NCBI GenBank assembly: GCA_023386155.1
Contig: JAEWKH010000067.1
Coordinates: 1 to 37,319 of the forward strand
DNA from: Pseudomonadota bacterium
GTDB lineage: Bacteria; Pseudomonadota; Alphaproteobacteria; Rhizobiales; Beijerinckiaceae
Length of the DNA stretch: 37,319 nucleotides
Reading direction: 5' to 3'
Positions 31,743 to 37,319 of this stretch are shown one piece after another. The first letter of the stretch is position 1, and each line of letters opens with the position of its first letter. The notes below the pieces were generated by a model that searched no databases, had not been told where the DNA came from, and saw nothing but the letters and a program-made list of their open reading frames with translations. The translations under genes and the position numbers were made by a program.

Positions 31743-33887
31743 ATGAAACTCAAGCTGCGAAATTACAAGACCGCCGTGGTCACCCTTGCCGCGATCGGAG
31801 TGCTCTCGATCTCGCTCACCTTCACGGTGTGGCGATTGCTCGGCGTCGAGCACGATTCCCGCGTTGGCGATGGGCATGGCAATTTGTGGGAAATTTCCCA
31901 GACGCAGTTTGAAGCGTCGATTCTGGCCGAGACCCTGGCCCGGGCTGCGATGGGAGAAGCCTTCGCCAGCCCCGAGCAGACCCCAGGCTTTCGACTGGCG
32001 ATCCTGATCAGCCGCATGTCGGTTCTCTTGGAGGGGGAGCAGAGAGAGCTGATGGTCAGGGCGGGAGCCCTTGAAGCCCTCGAAGGCGCCCAACGGCAGT
32101 TGGCCGCCCTGGAGCCGGTTCTGGAGAAAGGGATCGATGCGGAAACGGCGGCGAGGCTCAGAATACAGGCCCACGATATGGCCGACCAGCTCAGAGGCAT
32201 CGCCAATGAAGTCATGCTCCTCAGCCATGAGGAGAGGGCGGAAAAGCGCTCCTTGTATCTGCGCTACATCCTCGAGGGCTTCGCCTACATCATCGGCATA
32301 GCGATCAGCGCCGCATTCCTCGTGATCCGCCTGTTCAAGGGGATGCAGGAAACCACGCAGGCCAAGCAGCTTCTCAAGCAGGAGCAGGAGCTCTCCGATC
32401 TGGTCATCAACAACATCAGCGATCAGGGCATCGTCATGTTCGATGACCAGCTTCGGTGCCTGCTCTGGAACCCGGGCATGGAGGACCTGCTGAACATCAA
32501 GCCCGATCAGGCCGTCGGGCAGCACATGCAGGACCTCGATCCGATCTTCGCGCAGGAGGACGTGATCCAGTCGCTCGCCCGGGCAACGGAGGGAATGAGC
32601 TCGATCTTCGAGAACGAGGCGTCTTCGCCCGATGGGCAGGAGCGCTGCCTGGAAATCAACTGCTTCCCGGTCTACATGGCGGAGCGCAAGCTCGGCATCG
32701 CCTTCATGCGCGATGTGACTGAGCAGTGGCTGGCCCGAAAGCAGGCGGAACGCCAGAATTTCGACCTCGAGATCAAGGTCCTCCAGCGGACGGCTGCCTT
32801 GCGGCAGGCCGAACGCCGCCTGATCGCGGCAATCAAGTCCGCGTCGGAGGGCTTCGCGGCGTTCGACTGGACAGGAAAGCTCCTGTTCGCCAACGAGGAG
32901 ATCTGGGCCGCCGCTCCGGTGTCCCTGTGGTGCCACGAGGAGATGAACCTCACCAACTTTCTGCGCTGCTTCGCCATGTGCGAAGGCGCCGACCTGCGGC
33001 TCGTGAATGCCCAGTCTCCTTTCGAGGAGATCGAGCTGGACCTCCTGATCAAGACGGATACCTGGGCTCGCCTTTCACTGACAAAAGCCGATGGTGCGAC
33101 GATCTTCGTGCGACTGACGGACATCTCCGGATACAAGCAGGTCGCGAGGGCGCTCGAATCCGCTCTCGACCGCGAGCGCGAGACCTCGAACGCCTACCGG
33201 AGCTTCGTGTCGATGGTGTCCCACCAGTTCCGGACGCCTCTCGCCATCCTGGATTCCAGCGCTCAGCGCATCCTGCGCCGCGGGGCGGAGCTGACGCAGG
33301 ACGAGCTCGTCACGCGCATCCAGAAGATCCGAAACGCCGGCACCCGGTTGACGCGCCTCGTGGAGAGCGTCCTGAACGCGGCCAAACTCGATGCCGGGAC
33401 GATCGAGGTCAATCCGGCCTCCTGCAATCTGACCGAACTGGTCACGGACATTTGCGAGCGTCAGCGCGAGGTCAGCGCCCAGGCCGATATCCGCTTCAAT
33501 GCCCCGGATATCCCCGTCAGGGTCTATTGCGACGGCATGCTCATCGAGCAGGTCGTCGTCAATCTCCTGTCGAATGCCATCAAGTATTCAGGCGATACGC
33601 CGGTCGTCGAGATCAAGGTCTGGATGGATGGGTCCCGTGCCTTCTGCTCCGTCCGCGACTGGGGCATCGGGATTCCTGCGGATGAGCTGCCGAAGATCTT
33701 CGACCGGTTCTACCGGGCCCGCACGGCCTCGGGGATCGCCGGTACGGGAATTGGATTGAACTTCGCCCAAAGGATCATGCACTTGCATGGGGGCGATATT
33801 CAGGTGGAAAGCTATGAGGCGGCCGGATCCTTGTTTACCTTCGACCTGCCCATAGCCAATGCCGATCAAACGCAACAGGCTGCATGA
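31743..33887 (+). CDS. Membrane-bound PAS sensor histidine kinase
   Basis: A 714-residue inner-membrane kinase. TM1 is at about 10-34 and TM2 at about 174-200, enclosing a helical periplasmic sensor of about 140 residues. Two PAS-like domains follow (about 215-325, ending MRDVTEQWLARKQAE; and about 365-475, from ASEGFAAFDWTGKLLFANEE). The HisKA site is His494 (MVSHQFRTPLAI). The ATPase domain shows the N box (EQVVVNLLSNAIKYS), DWGIGIP, FDRFYRA and GTGIGLN. The response regulator follows 13 bases downstream, so the two form a pair. The signal is not predictable; the periplasmic part has no obvious known domain. The ATG at 31743 is the first that gives a proper TM1. Confidence 0.92.
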   Translation: MKLKLRNYKTAVVTLAAIGVLSISLTFTVWRLLGVEHDSRVGDGHGNLWEISQTQFEASILAETLARAAMGEAFASPEQTPGFRLAILISRMSVLLEGEQRELMVRAGALEALEGAQRQLAALEPVLEKGIDAETAARLRIQAHDMADQLRGIANEVMLLSHEERAEKRSLYLRYILEGFAYIIGIAISAAFLVIRLFKGMQETTQAKQLLKQEQELSDLVINNISDQGIVMFDDQLRCLLWNPGMEDLLNIKPDQAVGQHMQDLDPIFAQEDVIQSLARATEGMSSIFENEASSPDGQERCLEINCFPVYMAERKLGIAFMRDVTEQWLARKQAERQNFDLEIKVLQRTAALRQAERRLIAAIKSASEGFAAFDWTGKLLFANEEIWAAAPVSLWCHEEMNLTNFLRCFAMCEGADLRLVNAQSPFEEIELDLLIKTDTWARLSLTKADGATIFVRLTDISGYKQVARALESALDRERETSNAYRSFVSMVSHQFRTPLAILDSSAQRILRRGAELTQDELVTRIQKIRNAGTRLTRLVESVLNAAKLDAGTIEVNPASCNLTELVTDICERQREVSAQADIRFNAPDIPVRVYCDGMLIEQVVVNLLSNAIKYSGDTPVVEIKVWMDGSRAFCSVRDWGIGIPADELPKIFDRFYRARTASGIAGTGIGLNFAQRIMHLHGGDIQVESYEAAGSLFTFDLPIANADQTQQAA

Positions 33888-33900
33888 GTGACTGAACCCG

Positions 33901-34944
33901 ATGAATGATCAAAAGATAATTCTCTGCGTCGAGGACGAGGAAGATCTGCGAGGCGATATCGCCGAAGAGCTCGAGGCGGCCAACTACCGCGTGCTTCAGG
34001 CTGCCAACGGCAGCGAGGCGCTCAGTCTCCTCGACAGGCATCGGCCGGATCTCGTTCTCTGCGACATCACCATGCCGGGCCTCGGCGGATACGATGTGCT
34101 CAAGGCCTTGCGCGAGCAGGGCACGATGTCCGACGTCCCCTTCATCTTCCTGACCGCCCTGGCGGAGCGGAACGACGTCCTCAGCGGCAAGCAGGCGGGT
34201 GCGGACGATTACCTCGTCAAGCCGATCGACTACGAGATTCTGCTGGCGACCATCGCCGCCCGCCTCGACCAGGTCGCCCGCGTTCAGACCAGCGCCGTTC
34301 ACAGGGCCGAGGAATCCTGGCAGGAGATCCTGAAATCCTCGAAAGGGCGCACCGTCGATGCCCTCTACAAGGCGACCTTTGCCTTCGACCGTTTTCTCGT
34401 CGGCGTGGTGATCGTCGACGAGAACGGCGCCGTGCGCGTGATGAACAAGGAGGCGCAGCGGATCCTGGCCGAGGAGGACGGTCTGGGCGTGTCGCAGGGC
34501 ATCCTGAAGGGTTCCGTGGCCAAGCAGAACAGCAAGCTCTATTCGGCCGTCGAAAAGGCCTTCGAGGAGGAGGCTCTCGATGAGATCGTCTCGTTCCCGC
34601 GGCTCTCGGGAGGGCGGCCCTACCTCGTCCTGATTCCCGGGCAGCGCTTCTCCGTCGAGGAGCGGCCGGAGGCCGTCGTGCTCCTTCTGATCGACACGGA
34701 GCAGCGGGCCAAGGTCTCGGGCGATACCCTCGTCCGCCTCTACAGCCTGACGCCGTCCGAGACACGGGTCGCCCTCATGCTGATCGATGGCAAGCGTCTC
34801 GACCAGATCGCCGAAGAGCTGGAAGTCGCCCAGACCACGGTCGTCTTCCACCTGAAGAACCTGTTCCGGAAAACCGATACCAACCGCCAGGCGGATCTGG
34901 TCCGCGTCCTGCTGTCGGTGCCGCTGCGCAGCACCGGCCCCTGA
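33901..34944 (+). CDS. Response regulator: receiver, PAS-like and LuxR-type DNA-binding parts
   Basis: A 347-residue cytoplasmic regulator. The receiver (1-125) has the acidic pair Glu11-Asp12, phospho-acceptor Asp55 (LCDITMPG), Thr85 and Lys107 (LVKPID). A middle domain of about 150 residues (140-280, FLVGVVIVDENGAVRVMNKE) looks like a PAS fold. The C-terminus is a LuxR/GerE-type helix-turn-helix (LTPSETRVALMLIDGKRLDQ, then TTVVFHLKNLFRKTDTNRQ). It sits 13 bases after the kinase gene. The inserted PAS-like domain between receiver and DNA-binding domain is less common than the plain NarL layout, and could add a second, cytoplasmic input. Confidence 0.92.
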   Translation: MNDQKIILCVEDEEDLRGDIAEELEAANYRVLQAANGSEALSLLDRHRPDLVLCDITMPGLGGYDVLKALREQGTMSDVPFIFLTALAERNDVLSGKQAGADDYLVKPIDYEILLATIAARLDQVARVQTSAVHRAEESWQEILKSSKGRTVDALYKATFAFDRFLVGVVIVDENGAVRVMNKEAQRILAEEDGLGVSQGILKGSVAKQNSKLYSAVEKAFEEEALDEIVSFPRLSGGRPYLVLIPGQRFSVEERPEAVVLLLIDTEQRAKVSGDTLVRLYSLTPSETRVALMLIDGKRLDQIAEELEVAQTTVVFHLKNLFRKTDTNRQADLVRVLLSVPLRSTGP

Positions 34945-35028
34945 CGGTCCAGCCAGGAGCGGGCAGGGGCCTTAAGGGTTTGGTCACCATTCGGGCAAGT
35001 TCGGCTCAAGCCCAAGCTTTGCCACATT

Positions 35029-35064
35029 CTGTTCAGCTTTCGGAGAGGTTTTGAACAGTATATC
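35029..35064 (+). promoter_or_regulatory. Inverted repeat in the promoter region of the glycine-zipper gene
   Basis: CTGTTCA (35029-35035) and TGAACAG (35052-35058) form a perfect inverted repeat with a 16-base spacer. It overlaps a -10-like TATATC (35059-35064), about 55 bases before the start codon. Spacing of the arms is about two helical turns, as for a dimeric repressor or activator. Confidence 0.4.
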
Positions 35065-35117
35065 TAACGACATGAAGAGGAAGGCACGCGGCCTCCCTCC
35101 TGTCGTAGGTGATGATC

Positions 35118-35480
35118 ATGAAGATCTTCCGTCTTGTTTCCGGTACTGCCGCGGCTCTGGCGCTGGTGGCCGGCCTGGCTGCCGCCCAGCCGGCTGCAGC
35201 GCGTGATCGCCTGTCTCCCGGCGCCGCCGTGGCCCTCGGGGCTCTCGGAGGTCTTGCCGTTGGGGCAGCCGTTGGAGCGGCGGTCGCGCAGCCTCAGCCG
35301 CCGATCGTCTATCGCGCGCCCCCGCCGCCCCCGCCGCCGGTCTATGTCGAAGAGCCGAGACCGGTTTATTACGAGCGTCCCGTCCGGGAGGTCTACGTGG
35401 AGCGTTGCTTCACCGAGCGTTACCGGGAATGGGTTCCCGGCTGGGGCTGGGAGCATCGCAGCCGTCGCGTCTGTCGATAA
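35118..35480 (+). CDS. Exported glycine-zipper, proline-rich protein
   Basis: A 120-residue product with a signal peptide (about 1-28), a glycine-zipper segment (GAAVALGALGGLAVGAAVGA, 35-54), a polyproline run (about 68-74) and a Tyr/Glu/Arg-rich tail with two cysteines (Cys97 and Cys119). It probably sits in the envelope. ATGs at 35112 and 35118 are both in frame; 35118 has AGGTG 7 bases upstream. Not a named family, but similar in style to the BA14K-like and DUF1236-like genes nearby. Confidence 0.75.
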   Translation: MKIFRLVSGTAAALALVAGLAAAQPAAARDRLSPGAAVALGALGGLAVGAAVGAAVAQPQPPIVYRAPPPPPPPVYVEEPRPVYYERPVREVYVERCFTERYREWVPGWGWEHRSRRVCR

Positions 35481-35489
35481 GGAATTCGG

Positions 35490-35520
35490 AAAAGGCCCGC
35501 ATCCTGCGGGCCTTTTCTTT
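35490..35520 (+). terminator. Rho-independent terminator after the glycine-zipper gene
   Basis: AAAAGGCCCGCA (35490-35501) pairs perfectly with TGCGGGCCTTTT (35505-35516), followed by CTTT. Confidence 0.93.
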
Positions 35521-35581
35521 GGGCTTATCGGGGATCCGGATTCACTTTTCTCTGTGCGGCCCGCCGGGCCCGCACGAGGCT

Positions 35582-35791
35582 TTACGATTTGTCCGGCTTC
35601 GCCATCCAGCGAACGAGGGGCATGAGCGGGATGATCCAGATCAGGCCAAGCACGATATAGGCGACGGTCTGAAGGAGTTTCGGCGCCTGCGTGATCCGGC
35701 CTTCGGCGACCGCCATCGCAAACAGCGCATAGAAAATGATGAAGGCCAGCATGACCACCGTGCCGATCAGCTTGCGCAAGCGAATGCCCAT
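35582..35791 (-). CDS. DUF2842 membrane protein
   Basis: A 69-residue protein with two membrane helices (about 8-30, GTVVMLAFIIFYALFAMAVA; and about 42-60, VAYIVLGLIWIIPLMPLVRW). The pattern MGIRLRKLIGT, then APKLLQ, then PLMPLVRWM is that of DUF2842, a small family of alphaproteobacterial membrane proteins with no known function. The start at 35791 fits the family; an ATG five codons earlier is less likely. It diverges from the heme A synthase gene with 131 bases between the starts. Confidence 0.85.
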   Translation of the reverse strand: MGIRLRKLIGTVVMLAFIIFYALFAMAVAEGRITQAPKLLQTVAYIVLGLIWIIPLMPLVRWMAKPDKS

Positions 35792-35922
35792 GGCCGCAAT
35801 CCTCAAATCCTCGACATCGCCCCGTGACGGTGCGTCACCGGCATGAATTGCCTCCCGGAGGCATAGCCTCTATGTGACGTCCATATCCCGGGTTCAAGCC
35901 CTAATCGACGATGAGAGTGAGC

Positions 35923-36993
35923 ATGGCTGTCGCAGCCTCCACCGAGAGCGTGCCGTTGGCGCACGCGCCTCAAAGCCGATCCCTGTCCGCCGTCCGCGCC
36001 TGGATCTACTGTCTCGCCGCCTTGGTCGTGCTGATGATCGCGGTCGGCGGCGCCACGCGCCTGACCGGCTCCGGTCTCTCCATTACGGAGTGGAAGCCCG
36101 TCACCGGCGCCATTCCGCCGCTGACCGAGCAGGCCTGGGTGGCGGAATTCGAGAAATACCAGCAGATTTCCCAATATGAGCTCCTGAACAAGGGAATGTC
36201 CCTGTCAGAGTTCAAGTTCATCTACGCCTGGGAATGGGGGCACCGGCAACTCGGCCGGCTGATCGGCCTCGTCTTCTTCGTGCCCCTGGTCTGGTTCTGG
36301 TCTCGGGGAGCGATCAAGGGCAGGCAGGCGCTGACCCTTCTCGGGATCGGAGCCCTGGGGGGCCTTCAGGGCGCCATCGGCTGGATCATGGTCGCATCCG
36401 GTCTCGAGCCGGGGATGACAGCCGTCGCGCCGATCAAGCTCGCCCTGCACCTGACGGTCGCGAGCATCATCCTCGCCTGCCTCGTCTGGGTGGCCTCGGG
36501 CCTGAAGGACCGTTCCGGCACGGTCGGACAGGAGAGCCGGGCAGGCTACGCGCCGCGCATTCTCGTTGGGCTGATCCTGTTCCAGATCGTGCTGGGCGGC
36601 CTCGTGGCGGGCTCGAAGGCGGGCCTGACCTACAACACCTGGCCCCTGATGGATGGAGACCTCATCCCGCCGGCCTCGGCCCTGTTCGTGGTCAAGCCGT
36701 GGATCGAGAACTTCGTCGACAACGTCATCCTGGTCCAGTTCAACCACCGCCTCGTGGCCTATGGCATCGTGGCCTTCGCATTGTGGCATGCCTGGGCCGT
36801 CTATCGCCGAGCGCCCGCGTCGAAGACGGCCGGCCGCGCGGCCGGCATGGCGGGTCTCATGGTGGCACAGATGATTCTCGGGATCGTGACGCTGCTGCTC
36901 GCGGTGCCCCTCTGGGCCGGCTTGGCCCATCAGGTCTTCGCCATGGCCGTGCTCGCCATGGCGGTGGTTCATGCCCGCGTAAGCCTGGTCTGA
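35923..36993 (+). CDS. ctaA: Heme A synthase (COX15/CtaA, type 2)
   Basis: It oxidises heme O to heme A for aa3-type cytochrome oxidase, in the inner membrane. The 356-residue product has eight membrane segments and the four conserved heme histidines: His107 (YAWEWGHRQLGRL), His176 (KLALHLTVAS), His275 (VQFNHRLVAYG) and His336 (GLAHQVFAM). The N-terminal GGATRLTGSGLSITEWKPVT and the loop FKFIYAWEW are typical of the mitochondrial-like type 2 form of alphaproteobacteria, which lacks the cysteine pairs of the Bacillus form. The start at 35923 is chosen over an ATG four codons upstream because a GAG-rich stretch precedes it; the choice is weak. Confidence 0.94.
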   Translation: MAVAASTESVPLAHAPQSRSLSAVRAWIYCLAALVVLMIAVGGATRLTGSGLSITEWKPVTGAIPPLTEQAWVAEFEKYQQISQYELLNKGMSLSEFKFIYAWEWGHRQLGRLIGLVFFVPLVWFWSRGAIKGRQALTLLGIGALGGLQGAIGWIMVASGLEPGMTAVAPIKLALHLTVASIILACLVWVASGLKDRSGTVGQESRAGYAPRILVGLILFQIVLGGLVAGSKAGLTYNTWPLMDGDLIPPASALFVVKPWIENFVDNVILVQFNHRLVAYGIVAFALWHAWAVYRRAPASKTAGRAAGMAGLMVAQMILGIVTLLLAVPLWAGLAHQVFAMAVLAMAVVHARVSLV

Positions 36994-37002
36994 AGGCCTG
37001 AA

Positions 37003-37029
37003 AAAGGAAGGGCGGCCTCGCGGCCGCCC
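37003..37029 (-). terminator. Terminator between ctaA and the DUF1236-like gene
   Basis: GGGCGGCC (37010-37017) pairs with GGCCGCCC (37022-37029) around a 4-base loop. The minus strand continues TTCCTTTTTC, so it serves the DUF1236-like gene; the plus strand has no T-run, though the stem could also protect the ctaA mRNA end. Confidence 0.75.
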
Positions 37030-37052
37030 TGAATTCAAGCTCCGCTTTGCTT

Positions 37053-37319
37053 TTAGCGGACAACCTGGACGATGCGGCGGGTGCTGGGCTCGACCAGGAC
37101 CGGGGTGTCGTTCACCACGGTGTAGCGATAGTTGCTCACGCCGTACTCGGCGGGAACTTCGTAATAGGTCACGCCGGAAGACGGCAGAACGGCGCCCACG
37201 CGGACCTCTTCGGCATAGCGATAGGACGGCACGCCCTGCGTGACGACGTACTGACGGAAGCGGGGCTGGGCTTCGCCTGCCAGGCCGCCCACGATCGCGC
37301 CCGTCACGCCGCCGACGGC
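37053..37319 (-). CDS. DUF1236-like exported protein (3' part, cut by window edge)
   Basis: The last 88 codons are visible and the frame runs off the window end. The product shows a glycine-zipper piece (GGVTGAIVGGLAGE), then a DUF1236-like domain: VPSYRYAEEVRVGAVLPSSG, VTYYEVPAEYGVSNYRYTVV, and the ending PSTRRIVQVVR. DUF1236 proteins are small exported proteins of rhizobia and relatives with no settled function. A terminator follows. Its N-terminal signal cannot be seen here. Confidence 0.8.
   Translation of the reverse strand, partial: AVGGVTGAIVGGLAGEAQPRFRQYVVTQGVPSYRYAEEVRVGAVLPSSGVTYYEVPAEYGVSNYRYTVVNDTPVLVEPSTRRIVQVVR

Overview
The window is GC-rich (by eye in the mid-60s per cent) and looks like chromosomal DNA of an alphaproteobacterium of the order Hyphomicrobiales, most like Methylobacteriaceae or Microvirga. 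That placement is inferred from the gene order tig-clpP-clpX-lon-HU, glnB next to glnA, the type-2 heme A synthase, the DUF2842, BA14K-like and DUF1236-like proteins, and the style of the intergenic palindromes. I see no insertion sequence, prophage, integrase or CRISPR array.

Layout. 1-4.4 kb: start of glnA and all of glnB (minus strand), a fused NAD(P)HX epimerase/dehydratase (plus), and a convergent multicopper-oxidase-like protein that lacks half of its copper motifs. 4.6-11.7 kb: the protein quality-control block tRNA-Leu, tig, clpP, clpX, lon and an HU gene, then tRNA-Val. Here the ribosome-bound chaperone, the ClpXP protease, the Lon protease and a nucleoid protein follow one another. 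11.7-13.4 kb: an accessory stretch with tRNA-Pro, two small exported proteins, a strong candidate small RNA and palindromes. 13.5-22.3 kb: amino-acid and peptide metabolism, with a LysE-type exporter and a PLP-dependent dehydratase transcribed away from an ArgE-type deacylase and a complete Dpp-type ABC importer (binding protein, two permeases, two ATPases). 22.3-24.2 kb: a MarR-GNAT fusion regulator with its own palindromic operator, translationally coupled to an EamA/DMT exporter.

24.2-31.1 kb is accessory. It holds an exported protein with a near-identical internal duplication, three tandem palindromes, a bacterial CDC48/p97-like double AAA ATPase, a coiled-coil protein of unknown function, an extensin-like protein, an L,D-transpeptidase, a small acidic protein and a BA14K-like protein. 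The extensin-like protein, the transpeptidase and several small glycine-zipper or proline-rich exported proteins point to cell-envelope work. 31.7-34.9 kb is a two-component pair: a membrane PAS histidine kinase and a response regulator with receiver, PAS-like and LuxR-type DNA-binding parts. 35.1-37.3 kb carries a glycine-zipper exported protein, a DUF2842 membrane protein, heme A synthase and the 3' end of a DUF1236-like gene.

The least expected pattern is a family of palindromes built on AGCATCGG that sits directly behind stop codons. In three genes the TAA or TAG stop is immediately followed by AGCATCG, and in two more it follows within 5 to 7 bases. Other points worth a second look are the small RNA candidate near 12.77-12.90 kb, the degenerate multicopper oxidase, the CDC48-like ATPase, the self-contained MarR-GNAT/EamA module and the paired hairpins between dppA and dppB.
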